64,000 nt of DNA. It comes from Aureobasidium sp. EXF-3400. Its lineage: Eukaryota; Ascomycota; Dothideomycetes; Dothideales; Saccotheciaceae. Below, in pieces: positions 32,777-43,237 of this stretch. The first letter of the stretch is position 1. Each line of letters starts with the position of its first letter. The position numbers and the translations under genes are program-made. Where the stretch lies: NCBI GenBank assembly GCA_024195585.1, contig SWBL01000078.1, positions 62,001 through 126,000 of the forward strand. Direction: 5' to 3'. The notes beneath the pieces are model-generated. The model worked only from the letters and a program-made list of their open reading frames with translations. It was not told the origin of the DNA and ran no database searches.

Positions 32777-33187
32777 AGGAAATTCTTGTTTTCTTTCTTT
32801 TTTTCACTGATTCGCGATTTTCCTCGATTTTTCCAGCGGAAGAGTCTACAACACACTCGAATAGCCCGGACATGGCAATGCTAATTTATTGTTTGTCCAC
32901 ATTCTCGGTATCGAGTTCTGGCTCATCCTCATGTCGTCTCACATCTACCACGAATCAAAGAGTCTATCCTTGTCGATAAAGATTAACCTTGTCGTGATCT
33001 TACGTGAAGCATTTCTATCATATCCTCAATACATTCAAAACCGCGAGAACAGAGGTCTTGCCACACCCATCACTAGTAAGGAGTTTCCTCCGTTCACAGT
33101 TCTCGTGGTAGGAACCGCATCCTTCTACAAACAGGGATCTTAGGCTTGTCTATCGAATCATCTCAAAACCCGTTTGAGTGGATTCGT
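32777..33187. other. Intergenic stretch between convergent genes
   Basis: 411 bp of 3' flank between the Ser/Thr-rich protein and the dienelactone hydrolase. A T-rich run follows the first stop codon. Nothing else is visible. Confidence 0.5.
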
Positions 33188-34403
33188 TTACTCCTTTAAG
33201 ATCCAATGATCCAACCAATCCACAAAATTCTTAAAGCACTGTTCCTTCGCCCATCTTGCATGTGGGTCTTCAAGATTTTCTCGTGTCTGTTGCAAGGAAA
33301 ACATCAGTAAGATCTCCGAAAGCCCTCTCACTCATTCCCTTCCCTCTTCCCCTATGTCTTTCCGTCCCTCTCTTCCTTCCACCCAACCCATCTAAGAAAA
33401 AAAAAGAAAACGAGACTCACCACAAACCCATGTCCAACACCCGAATACACCTACATCGAAAAGTGCGTTTCTCCTCTTGTAAGAATCTCCTGTGTGCGAT
33501 TACGTTGCTCTTGTGGGAAAAGCTCGTCATCAGCAGGTGCCACGATATACAGCGGTGCTGTTTACAGGTATCAGTATACACTGTGATTTCTAATCCATTG
33601 GATTGGAGGTTTTGGCGAACTCACCTTGCACAGTTTCAACATGACTTTCCTTGAGGAAAGAAGGATGGGCAATAGCTCCCACTTCACAAATCCCTTGGGT
33701 GGAGAGTTGGTGGCAGACGAATCTAGCACCCCAACTAAATCGCGTCAAGAGTATCAGCATTTACACTATCCTCATCCCCACTGAAGCAGCAAGAATAACA
33801 GAAGATACTGACCAATATCCCACACAGGCAAACTTTGTCTCTTGCTTGCCATACTCAGCTACAACACTTTGCACCCAAGTTTCCGCCATCACTTCTGAAG
33901 AGCGCAGATGTCTGTTTGTCCACGCCTCAAAGTCAAAATTAGGGTCAGAAAGTGGTGATGTGGTGTGTTTAGCAACTCCATCCTGTTAACAGTTTTCGTC
34001 ATCAGCAATGTATCTGCGTTTATGTACTCTTGCGTCTTTCTTCACCAATTCGGTCCCTAGTTGAGAAGGGAGAAGGGAGGGGAGAAGAAACACAAACAGG
34101 AAACAGAAAGGACGAAACACTCACCCCTCCAAAATGATCCACTCCCAAGACTATCCACCCTTTCTCCGCAAAATTATCCATCATGAGAAATGCATTTTCG
34201 TATAATCCGAATGCATCTGGGAAGTAGAGCAAAACTTTTCCATCGCTCCTATTGGCAGTAACAGAGTCGGGAGGAGTCGAGATATAAGTATCTATACCCC
34301 CAATCTGGCGTATGTTTCCTCTCGGAGAGCCAGCATGGCGAGATCCACCCTCCGGGGCACGGAAACAGCATGTCGAGGGTGGTTTAGCAAGCATTGTATC
34401 CAT
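33188..34403 (-). pseudogene. Dienelactone hydrolase family protein with in-frame TAG before the catalytic His
   Basis: Family enzymes hydrolyse dienelactone and related lactones in aromatic degradation. Five exons (34403-34125, 33982-33813, 33734-33625, 33557-33421, 33286-33188) splice to 265 codons, the usual length. The nucleophile C150 in GYCWGAR is created across a splice junction. The acid lies in APADDELFP (about D197) and the His in VYSGVGHGF (H229). At codon 222, TAG (33453-33451) stands immediately before VYSGVGHGF, where CAG would be expected. The rest of the frame (VTRENLEDPHARW...) is intact to a normal TAA. Truncation would remove the catalytic His and last helix, so this is a null allele or a sequence error. 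Confidence 0.8.
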
Positions 34404-35172
34404 TTTGCAGCATCCAAGACTTTATCAATCGAGGTTCCTTTTGTTGGTTCGATGCTTTGAGGTCGTTGTTAATGGTTAAGTATGGTTGACTTCGTAGATA
34501 TGCCACGTCGCATGTGTGTGAGTCATGTTCCAAATCTGAGCTGGCGTTCGCCATGTTAGGGCGCTGACCCTGTTCTTGATTTCGTTAGATGCACTTTCCT
34601 AAACGGTATTCATTAAACTTCCTCTTCCTATTTCTGCAGAAGAGATGGGCGATTTCCTAGCCAATGTTATAGTGTCTAACGCTCAGGAGTAGGCAAAGCA
34701 ATGTCTTCTGAATACTAGTAACGAAGGTCGTTTATCTACGATAGCTTCTCTTCCAAAATATATTCTCATGCGTATAGTGGTACTCGCTGATTTTGTAGAC
34801 CCAGAAGGGTGTATATCGTCACGTCTATGCCTGATCATATCTTATGTTTGAAAGATCATTTCAGTCGGTTTCCAGGTCTAGGAGACATAACAGTAGCATG
34901 ACATTGTTTACTCGGTTGTTCCAGCCAAACATCACCTCCATACCCATACTTTCCATGGAACGTTCTCATTTGCCCACTGCTTTCTCTTGTTTTTATGCTT
35001 GCATGATACCTTTCACGGACCGAATTATGAAGGTAGTCCATAGTACTGGATCACTTTGAAGAGCTTCAGCGCTTTTTTTACTGGTGCGTGCATTCATCAC
35101 ACGAAATCTCTAAAATGGCTCGTACAAATCATCATGCATCTCCTATAGATCAGAAGTATCGAGCACTCCACC
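34404..35172. other. Intergenic stretch
   Basis: 769 bp between the dienelactone hydrolase start and the 3' end of the acyl-CoA dehydrogenase. Small frames only. It marks the left edge of the peroxisomal cluster. Confidence 0.4.
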
Positions 35173-36741
35173 TCAAAGCTTAGCCACAGCTGCCTGCTTC
35201 CTCTTGGTAAGTGCCAGCTCCTGTCTCACAGCTAGATCACCGATAATCTCTTCACTGCCACCACCGACAACCAGAACACGGAGATCGCGACTGATTTGCT
35301 CAACCTGGGAACCAACACCGCCCTTCTGATATCCCGCACCACCCATGACCTGTTGGGCCTCGCGGCACGCAAGCTCCAGCATACGACCGCCAAAGATCTT
35401 GACCATGGCGATTCGACTCGCAACATCGGCAGTCCAACCATTGGCTTTGATGTGGTAACCAATCTGCTCTAGCCAGGCAAAGTGGGCCTCAATGTCTTTG
35501 GCCACGTTTGTCAACTTGTGGCGGATGACTTGGTTGGAGAAGAGGGGTTTTCCCCATGTTTCTCGCTCTTGGGCGTAGTTGAGGGCGGTAGAGAGACAGA
35601 TTCTCGCTTTGCGGTTCATGGCCACTGCGATCAGAAGTCGTTCTTTGTTGAAATCTTGGTTTTCATGGTCAGTTTTGTCTTTGCGCGAGAGAGTCTAGCT
35701 CATGTGCCAGCGTGGGTTTGATGTACTTACTAGCCATTAGCGCGGGAAAGCCATTGTTCTCTTGGCCGACAAGGTTCTCTACAGGGACCTTTACGTTTTC
35801 GAGGAACACCCATGCGCTGCCGCCGGTGTTGTTACCGCTGTTGTAGATTTTCTTTGCGGATACTCCTGGCAAATCCATCGGAATCACCAATACAGAGACG
35901 CCGCCAACACCAGGGCCACCGGTACGTACAGCCGTGGTCATATGCGTCGACTTGAGAGCACCAGTAATCCATTTCTGCGCAAGTAGAAAACCAAACGTCA
36001 GCCTCCAAAAGCTCTGCCATGGTTCGGTTGGTTCGTGTGTGCTAACTTCTCACCTTTGTGCCGTTGACGATGTAGAACTTGCCGTCATCAGTCTTCTTTG
36101 CCGATGTTTTCAGATTAGCCAAATCGGAGCCTCCTGAAGCTTCTGTTGCGCCTAGACAGAACTTTGTCTTGCCTGTAAAGATTCCCGGAAGCCATTGGTC
36201 TTTTTGCTTTTGGGTACCGTGGCTCAAAATTGGTGGTGCTCCGATTGTAGAGCTGCCACTCAAGCCCGAGAGTGGACCTGCGTGCACACGAGCCAATTCG
36301 TCATGCAAGACGATAAAGTGGAAAATATCATAATCTGGTTTCAAAGTGATTAGAGGCGTTTCTGGTTTCCAGGTTGAGGGGTTGAGTTTCGCTGACCTTC
36401 AGGACGCACACCTCCCAGGAAATCTGCACCTTTGCGGTATTGCGTGGGGAAGTCTTGCAATACCATGCCGGCTCGGATGAACGCCATTGCCTCCTAAAAA
36501 CTCCTCAGTAACTTGCAACATTGTATATTTAGGACAATACACAAAGCCTCACCTCTTCGGGAACATCTCCTGCTTCTTCCCACTCTTCTTGGTCTGGGAG
36601 AATTTTTTCGTCGACATATGTGCGGATAGCATTACGCAAGGAACGATGGGAATCGTTGTAGTAAGGCGATGACAATGAGTTGTACCATGCTGGTTCAGCC
36701 CAGGGCGATAGCTCGCCGTAGAGTTTCGAGCCTGACGTCAT
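35173..36741 (-). CDS. Acyl-CoA dehydrogenase with C-terminal peroxisomal signal AKL
   Basis: FAD enzyme forming the 2,3-enoyl-CoA. Five exons (36741-36553, 36493-36397, 36334-36054, 35974-35731, 35654-35173) give 430 residues. FAD/substrate loops are CLGATEASGGSDLANLKT and KKWITGALKSTHM. The C-terminal helical domain contains RETWGKPLFSNQVIRHKL and QVMGGAGYQKGG, and the GGGSEEI region near the end is where the family's catalytic or cofactor contacts lie. The last residues are AVAKL, a PTS1 variant, so peroxisomal import is predicted. Ascomycete peroxisomes mostly use acyl-CoA oxidases, so a targeted dehydrogenase is notable. Shares a 477-bp divergent promoter with the CoA ligase. Confidence 0.92.
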
Positions 36742-37218
36742 GTTTTGTAAATGTGAACAAGGAGATGATATGGAAGAAAGTGATGAGATATCAACTCGAT
36801 GCAGGGTTTCCGAAGCAGGGGAAAGACGACTTTATCTCAGAACTGCTTTCTTGGATGCCGACAAAGGGTCATGCGATGTAGCGAATTAACTCTCTGTCGG
36901 AAACTTTTGTAGCCGAGGGTTGGTAGAAATCTCACACCAAGATGGCAAGACCCCACATGATACATCAACCTCGGAATGTCGTTATGGAAATACTGGCTTA
37001 CCAAAGTTCCGGATACTTGGTTTTCCTTGGATGAATGTTTTAGCTCGGGTAACAAGTAGTCAGGCCCCTCATGGTCCAGCTTTCGGATGGGTGTGTTGGT
37101 GCACGTTAAAGCCCTCTGGCAACTTTATCCAGCTTTGCCATTTATATATTGATGGGCTTTGACCTTCACCTTGTTTTGAGAAACTAGCGTTACTAGAACC
37201 ATCACGGCCACAATCATA
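36742..37218. promoter_or_regulatory. Bidirectional promoter, acyl-CoA dehydrogenase / CoA ligase
   Basis: 477 bp serving two divergent genes of the cluster. It holds CCTCGG at 36969-36974, a CGGAA-N30-TTCCG pair (36972-37011) and the 10-mer AGCTCGGGTA (37042-37051), which recurs in the thiolase/hydratase promoter. Confidence 0.6.
36972..37011. promoter_or_regulatory. CGGAA-N30-TTCCG element
   Basis: CGGAA at 36972-36976 and TTCCG at 37007-37011, separated by exactly 30 bp. The first half-site overlaps a CCTCGG box. CGG triplets in inverted order are the usual target form of dimeric Zn2Cys6 proteins. The cluster regulator (45487-47952) is the obvious candidate, by inference. Confidence 0.5.
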
Positions 37219-39255
37219 ATGCATGCATCTCTGCTTCCTCCACTCCACATCCCTACCGATGTGTCTTTTGGACAATTCTTGCTCAAATACAATCCCGATC
37301 ATGTGCCTGCCGACAAGGTTGTCCTTGAAGATTTGGCAGAGCCTAAGGACAAGCTCACTTATGGCGGCATCCGCCACGAGACTGCGCGCCTTGCAGGTGC
37401 TTTGCATCAAGCCTATGGCATTCGCCCTGGAGATGCCGTTATTCTTTATGCTGTCAATTCAGTGGCTTGGTTGCGACTTGCTCATGCAGTCATGTGGATG
37501 GGAGGCGTCTTGGTGTAAGGATCCCATGCTGTTGGTAGTGTTACAAATATCCCTCTTACTGATCTTGTGATCAGTTGCATCAATGCCGCAGTCTCGGAAC
37601 ATGAACTTCCTCACTATCTGAAAATAGCCAAAGCTACACACTGTTTCAGCGATGCAGGTCTCTGTCCTAAGATGAATGCAGCACTGAGACAGAGCTCTGG
37701 TATAAGAACACAGGTGCTCGAGCTTAGTGGTACATTGGTAAGAAAACTTGTACACCATGTTCATCAATTACACACGCTAACAGTGATAATGTGGATGAAG
37801 CAAAAACTGAAGGCACATTCGGCTTCGCCCCTCCAGCCCATTGACCTGTCTAAGACGGGTAACCAGAACACAGTTGCCATGGTGCTCTTCAGTTCAGGCA
37901 CGAGCAGTCTCCCAAAGGGCGTGCAATTGAGTCACTACAACTTGCTTGCTCAAGCTTTGAGTGCAAGAGTGTCAACTCCTGAAACCACTTGCCAGGACGC
38001 TCGAGAAGTTTTCTTCCCACCTTGTACGTTCGTCTTGTGCTTTGTTCAGTGGGGCATCTACTAATACAACACCCTTAAAGTGGCTCATATGTTTGGCCTC
38101 GCCTCGGTCGTTCTACCAACAGCCGTCTCTGGCAGCTATGTCATGCTGATGCCTAGTTTTACATACCCTGGCTTCATTGAGGGCTCGGCGCGTATCAGAG
38201 CCAATGTCATGAGAACGGTACCAGCCATTGCCGTCATGATTGCCAAAGACCCAAACATTTCGAAGTATGATTTGAGCTGTGTTAAATCACTTATTTGTGC
38301 TGGAGCAACTCTTCAAGAGGAGATTGTTTCTCGCCTCCAAGACGTTTTCGCCGGTGTTGAGATTACCCAAGGCTATGGGTAAGTCGTCGTCCTCGATGTC
38401 TTTCGCTTTAACGAAATTGCTAATTCAGGCTGCTACAGAATGACCGAAACTTCGGTTACTGTGTTGAGAGGACATCGATCTGTCGATAAACGCGGTAGCG
38501 TAGGCACCCTGATGGCAAATTCGTGAGTCTCATCATCATACAACGGCTATTCGCACAGCTTTGACGTTAGTATCCGACAGGCAAATCAAAATCGTCGATG
38601 AAGCACGCAATGAGGTACCTACCGGCACAATGGGAGAACTGCTTATCAAGAGTCCCAGCGTTTTCTTGTAAGTAACCTTAGATTCCCCACCTTGATAGAG
38701 AAAGTACTGATGAAGAGGGATCCAGCGATTACCGCGGCGACAATAAAGCATCCAAAGACTCTTTCCACGATGGCTGGTTATGCACCGGCGATATGCTACG
38801 CGTTGACGAAGATGGTTTCTTCTGGTTCATGGATCGCAAAAAGGAAATGATCAAATACAAAGGGTATGCCACAATCGCTCCTTACAGAAAATGCCTTGCT
38901 AACAATACACAGAAACCAGATCCCTCCCGCCCAACTTGAAGACCTTCTACTCCGCCACGCTGCAGTCCAAGAAGCCGCAGTCTGTGCAACCTGGGACGCC
39001 GAACAACAAACCGAAATCCCTATAGGTTATGTAGTCTTGAGTCCGGAGATCAAGAAACAAGACTACCCAGCATTACTGAAAGAGATCCGTCAATCGGTGG
39101 ATTCCAAAGTGTCGGGTTATAAGAAACTGAGAGGAGGTGTGGTCGCAATAGATGCGTTGCCGAAGAATCATACCGGAAAGCTTGCTCGAAATGAGTTGCC
39201 TGCGCGTAAGGAGATGTTGAAGATGATGGAGGCGAAGCTCAAAGCCAAGTTGTGA
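37219..39255 (+). CDS. Acyl-CoA ligase (4-coumarate:CoA-ligase-like AMP-binding enzyme), C-terminal AKL
   Basis: ATP-dependent ligase activating a carboxylic acid to its CoA thioester. Eight exons (37219-37514, 37575-37737, 37801-38023, 38081-38378, 38439-38522, 38581-38667, 38726-38863, 38913-39255) give 543 residues, standard for the family. Motifs: ATP loop [12 protein letters not shown] (182-193), [25 protein letters not shown] and the C-terminal catalytic lysine in [14 protein letters not shown]. Intron 2 uses the acceptor GAAG at 37800, with a CTAAC branch site about 20 nt before it; the nearer AG would break the frame. It ends LKAKL, so peroxisomal by PTS1. The substrate acid is not predictable. 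Confidence 0.93.
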
Positions 39256-39738
39256 GCTGGAAGAGAGAGTTGGGGAGATGGGAAGCAGTGCTTTGGGTCT
39301 TGTCTAGATAGATATCGTGAGTTCTGTTCGATTGTCTTCGGTCAGAGCGTGATGTCGTGATTGAATTCCCAGGTCAAAACAGTAAAGTGATGTACACGTC
39401 GTGCTCACAATACGTGAGGACGACAGACTTCAAACTTTCGCTTCGCCAGACATTAACGATGAAATCAATGACACGCCGATCCAGGACATTAATGGCCATC
39501 GACGGCAGTGAAGTCTCAGCAAGGATCCAGGAACCAAAAAAAAAGGATATGGAGTAGAGTTCTTCAAGAACACAACCATGGCGCAGACGAGCAATATAAG
39601 GATAATATTAGTATTGGCAATTTCACTGATTGACAAAGCAGCAGCATCACATGAAATATCTTTGCATGCTGTAGAGAGATAGCACTTTGGGTTTCTATTT
39701 GATATATCTGCGGTGGAATTGAATCAGACGCTTTACAA
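39256..39738. other. Intergenic stretch between convergent cluster genes
   Basis: 483 bp between the ligase and thiolase-like 3' ends. An A-run (about 39537-39544) is visible. No supported gene. Confidence 0.5.
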
Positions 39739-41698
39739 TCACAAACGAGACTGTGCGTCTAGACAGAAGAGGTTCCTGCCATCAGACGCTAGCGAGACTG
39801 TGCCCCTGCGTCCGATGGGCTCTTTGTCCATACTGCTCAACTCAGCAAGCGTAAATTCATCTCCGTGGTTCGCGATAAAGCGTGGTCGGTCGCCAGACTC
39901 CAGTCTACCCACAATGTAGCCGAGCGACGGCTTGTTGTCGCGATCGAATTGTACCGTGTAGGCCTGCAAAAAGGGTTTGGTCAACGCTTTGCCCCATAAG
40001 TAGAACAATCCTCACTCACCTCAATTGTTGCTCGTCCTTGTGGTTTCTCGACGAATGTAGGGATCGGGAGATTGATTTCGGCGTGAGAATCTTGATCGGC
40101 GTATGGTACAGACCCCTTGTTCGGCTGCTTGGCTAGGATGATTACGTTTTGATGGGTTAGTACACCACCATTAGCTAAAACCAGTCCGAACTTCTTGTTG
40201 CCCTTGCGCAACTCCCGCGTCATGGCCGTCAAAGCCTGTTAAAGACCATATCAGCAATAGTTCTTCAATTCGTCCCTTGTTCGGATAGTGATCTGCACAT
40301 ACATGCATGGAATAATTGTTGCCTGCACCACCGAAGGAGGTCAGACCACCCAAAAGCGTGACTGGATTGTCGGAAGGTCCTGTGGGTAGGCCAAGATGGT
40401 GACTGGCAAACTTAGGCACAACAGGGAAACATCTGGGACATCGGGTCAATAATTGTTCGACGACTTATAAGGTCAACTAACGAGTAAAAGTCGAACAAGT
40501 CAATCTGTCTCTTTTGCAGTCCCGCATTCTTGAGAGCAAGATCGATACTGGCGCTGATGGCAGGTGCCGAATCGAAAGCAGCTCGTTTCCAGACTACGAA
40601 ATGTGGTTAGTCAAAGATTCAAGGAAGTTTGATTTGTTTCTTCGCTGTAGGGGACTCACAATCGGGGTCTTCAGCACTACCAGCACCACTCAAGGGGTAA
40701 ATCCATTCAGACTCTGGAATTCGTAGGGATCTAGCGTGTCCAGCTGATGTGACTATACAAGCGGCCGCGAGATTGACAGTGTTGAATGCGTTCATGAGAA
40801 GAGGATCTGGCAGCCTGTTAGTGTGTGCAAGTGATTCCGAATGAAAGTTAAGCGGAAAACATACAAGGGAAGCAAATCACTCTGTTCTTCGTGGACACGG
40901 TCCCGATTTCCTCTTTTGAAGCAGCCTTGCCATGGTTCCACGCAAGAGTGTTCTCTTTCGCCACTTCGGCAAATTGAGCGTACAGTGCTGAGGATTCTTC
41001 GTGGTTCTCGCGTATGGACTGTTTTCTTCTGGCACGGAAGCCATTCTCATAAAGAGGATATATGTGAATAGGCAGCCCAATCTTGTGCAACGATCCCGGC
41101 GCTACGACAGAAAGTCAGTTCAAGCCATGACACTCTAAAATTCAATGTGCCTACTGGTTCCGAGAAGCGAGAGATCATCAGCAGTCATGGTGCGACTGTT
41201 TGGATCAGGAGCAGGCCAACCAGGCGGTGGCATTTTCTTTGCCACTGTGCAAGACCGCACTGCAGACTCGTCAGCTTGAAAGTCAAGGCAGTTGAGGGAC
41301 ACGGTTCATGTACATGATGCTAAAGCTTCTCCACCGGTCACGATAGCTACCGTAGTCTCGCCCTTTGCTATGCGACGAGCAGCTTCATCCAATAATTGAC
41401 ATGGTGAATTGCCTCCGTGTTCACTTAAGTGGCGAACAGCGGGGTCGATTTTCAGCAGCTTGGACAGATAGTCTGGTAGGTCTGGGTATGGCCAAGTCCA
41501 GGTAGCCACGACGCTCAAGTCATCAACAGCGGACATCAATGCATCTTGTTTGGCAGTTGAGAGGTTGGTGTCTTTGAGAGACTCTAAGATGGCTTGCTTC
41601 ATCAGTACAGCTGGTTCCGAGGCATTTTCGACTTCAAGCGATTTGTTCTTGATATCACCGACGCCAATGATAACCGGGGTGAGCTCATCGTTTGCCAT
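39739..41698 (-). CDS. Thiolase-like protein (TLP1 type with extra C-terminal domain), C-terminal SRL
   Basis: Eight exons (41698-41314, 41259-41155, 41101-40865, 40806-40660, 40593-40482, 40432-40303, 40235-40020, 39963-39739) give 518 residues. Thiolase-fold landmarks: VIIGVGDI at the N-terminus, EHGGNSPCQLLDEAARRI where the nucleophile region lies, and GGLTSFGGAGNNYSMHAL in place of the usual C-x-G loop. The last ~110 residues (VEKPQGRATIEAYTV...GYIVGRL) match the additional domain of thiolase-like protein type 1. TLP1 proteins lack several canonical catalytic residues, so C-C cleavage of a 3-ketoacyl-CoA is plausible but not assured. The ending SRL is a PTS1 variant. Divergent from the enoyl-CoA hydratase. 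Confidence 0.88.
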
Positions 41699-42091
41699 GG
41701 CTAGTGATTGAGAATGCTGGGTTTTTGTGCTACGTCAGGCCCAGTCACAATGACTCTCAAATTCAGGGATCAAAGTGGTCGGAGGGGGATGCTTGTTAAT
41801 CGTTCTGAGTATTTCGGCAGCAGTGTCGGTGTGAACATCAAAGGCCGAATTAGATAAGCTCGCCGGTTCTACATGTTGATCAAGCTTGTTCTTGTCCTCG
41901 GTAGATATGGCGGGGTGCTAACCGTTGGTGTTTCGGAATTTCAGCTTTCCAGCTCGGGTAGCCTGAATTTCCGTACTGATTCCATGTCGATTAGCAATTC
42001 TTCCATATCAGATCGCTATCATTTTAGCATGATATACCCTCACTAGCAAAGCCTTTGTCTCTCATCTTTACTCAGCGAAAGCAGAAACATT
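41699..42091. promoter_or_regulatory. Bidirectional promoter, thiolase-like protein / enoyl-CoA hydratase
   Basis: 393 bp between divergent genes. Contains CCTCGG at 41896-41901, CGGAA-N30-TTCCG at 41934-41973 with extended imperfect inverted arms, and AGCTCGGGTA at 41951-41960 inside that element. Confidence 0.6.
41934..41973. promoter_or_regulatory. CGGAA-N30-TTCCG element with 11-bp inverted arms
   Basis: CGGAATTTCAG (41934-41944) faces CTGAATTTCCG (41963-41973), an inverted repeat matching at 9 of 11 positions. The spacing between the CGGAA and TTCCG cores is 30 bp, as in the dehydrogenase/ligase promoter. The centre holds AGCTCGGGTA. Confidence 0.6.
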
Positions 42092-42989
42092 ATGACAACA
42101 TCATACGAGACAACACCACCGAAGACGACCGTCTACGAGCTGTCGAATCCCGAGCCCGGGGTTCTGCTTGTACAGATCTGTCGTCCCAAGGCCATGAACT
42201 CAATTCCTGTCGCAGGACATTGGGAAGGTGAAGCTATCTGGAAATGGTTCGACAAGGAACCCAGTCTATCTGTCGCAGTCATTACTGGACAAGGCCCGAA
42301 AGCCTTCTGCGCCGGCGCCGATTTGATGGAACAGCGTGACGTAGGAGCAGCTGCGGACAAGAGTGCTCGACCGCAGGTAGGACCTGTGGGCGGCTTCGCA
42401 GGACTTAGTCGACGATTGGGCAAGAAGCCCGTGATTGCCGCAGTGAATGGTTTCGCACTGGGTGGCGGCTTTGAGATATGTCTGAATTGGTAAGTTGAAA
42501 TCATACATAGCTTGGATCAACAGACAACAAACTGACTCAAAATCAAGTGATATTGTCATTTCATCACCAAACGCTAAGTTTGGTCTTCCGGAAGTCCAAC
42601 GTGGGCTCTACGCCGGCGCCGGCGGGTTGTCCCGCATTGTTCGCACCTGTGGCATACAAATTGCTAGCGAGCTTGCTCTGACAGGAAAGGCCATCAGTTC
42701 TGCAGAAGCTCAAAAGTATGGCGTTGTCAACAAAGTCTCTCAGAGTCCGGACTCGCTCCTTCGCGAAGCTCTCGACATGGCCAAAGAGATTGCATCCCAT
42801 TCGCCAGATGCCATTATCGTCACACGTGCTGGTTTGAGGGAATCTTGGGAGACGGGTAGTGTTGAGAGGGCCTCTCAACTCACTGCGGAGAAGTACCAAG
42901 ATGTCCTCATGTCGGGAGAGAACTTGATGATCGGTCTGCAAGCGTTTGCCGAGAAGAAAAAGCCGAAATGGGTCGCTTCAAAGCTATAA
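42092..42989 (+). CDS. Enoyl-CoA hydratase/isomerase (crotonase family), C-terminal SKL
   Basis: Hydrates or isomerises an enoyl-CoA. Two exons (42092-42489, 42548-42989) give 279 residues. Oxyanion-hole segments are KAFCAGADLMEQ and AVNGFALGGGFEICLNCD. FGLPEVQRGLYAGAGGLSRI is the characteristic active-site helix region. The protein ends ASKL, the consensus PTS1, so peroxisomal matrix location is strongly predicted. Divergent from the thiolase-like gene, and so probably co-regulated. Family members also include hydrolases and isomerases, so the exact step is inferred from context. Confidence 0.94.
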
Positions 42990-43237
42990 GTGTCTTTGTC
43001 ATGCATGAAGCGGCCATGTTCCCTTCTTCTGGTATCGTCAATGTATACAACTCTTTTGGATGATGTTGAATGCTTTCACAAGATCAAATGAGATGTCGCA
43101 ACAGAAGTATTTAGACATTTTGAGTCACTTACAGGTCACGAAGGCGAAGCACTATACTATTGATCTTGTACCATATTGACAACATGCAGAAATAAACCTT
43201 CGCAAAGCTTTCGCCATCTTGCATCCCGCAAACCATA

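Noticed and set aside
3313..33453. Alternative genetic code explaining the in-frame TGA, TAA and TAG codons
   Set aside because: All intact genes in the window end normally at the same three codons, and the inferred replaced residues differ (Trp, Glu, Gln, Gln).
3313..33453. Repeat-induced point mutation as the cause of the stops
   Set aside because: Two of the changes fit CpA to TpA, but the TGG to TGA context and GAA to TAA do not. The genes show no dense C-to-T change and no duplicated copy in the window.
37738..37783. Shorter 46-nt second intron in the CoA ligase, ending at the nearer AG
   Set aside because: It puts TGA TAA in frame immediately. The 63-nt version ending at 37800 keeps frame and has a CTAAC branch site at normal distance.
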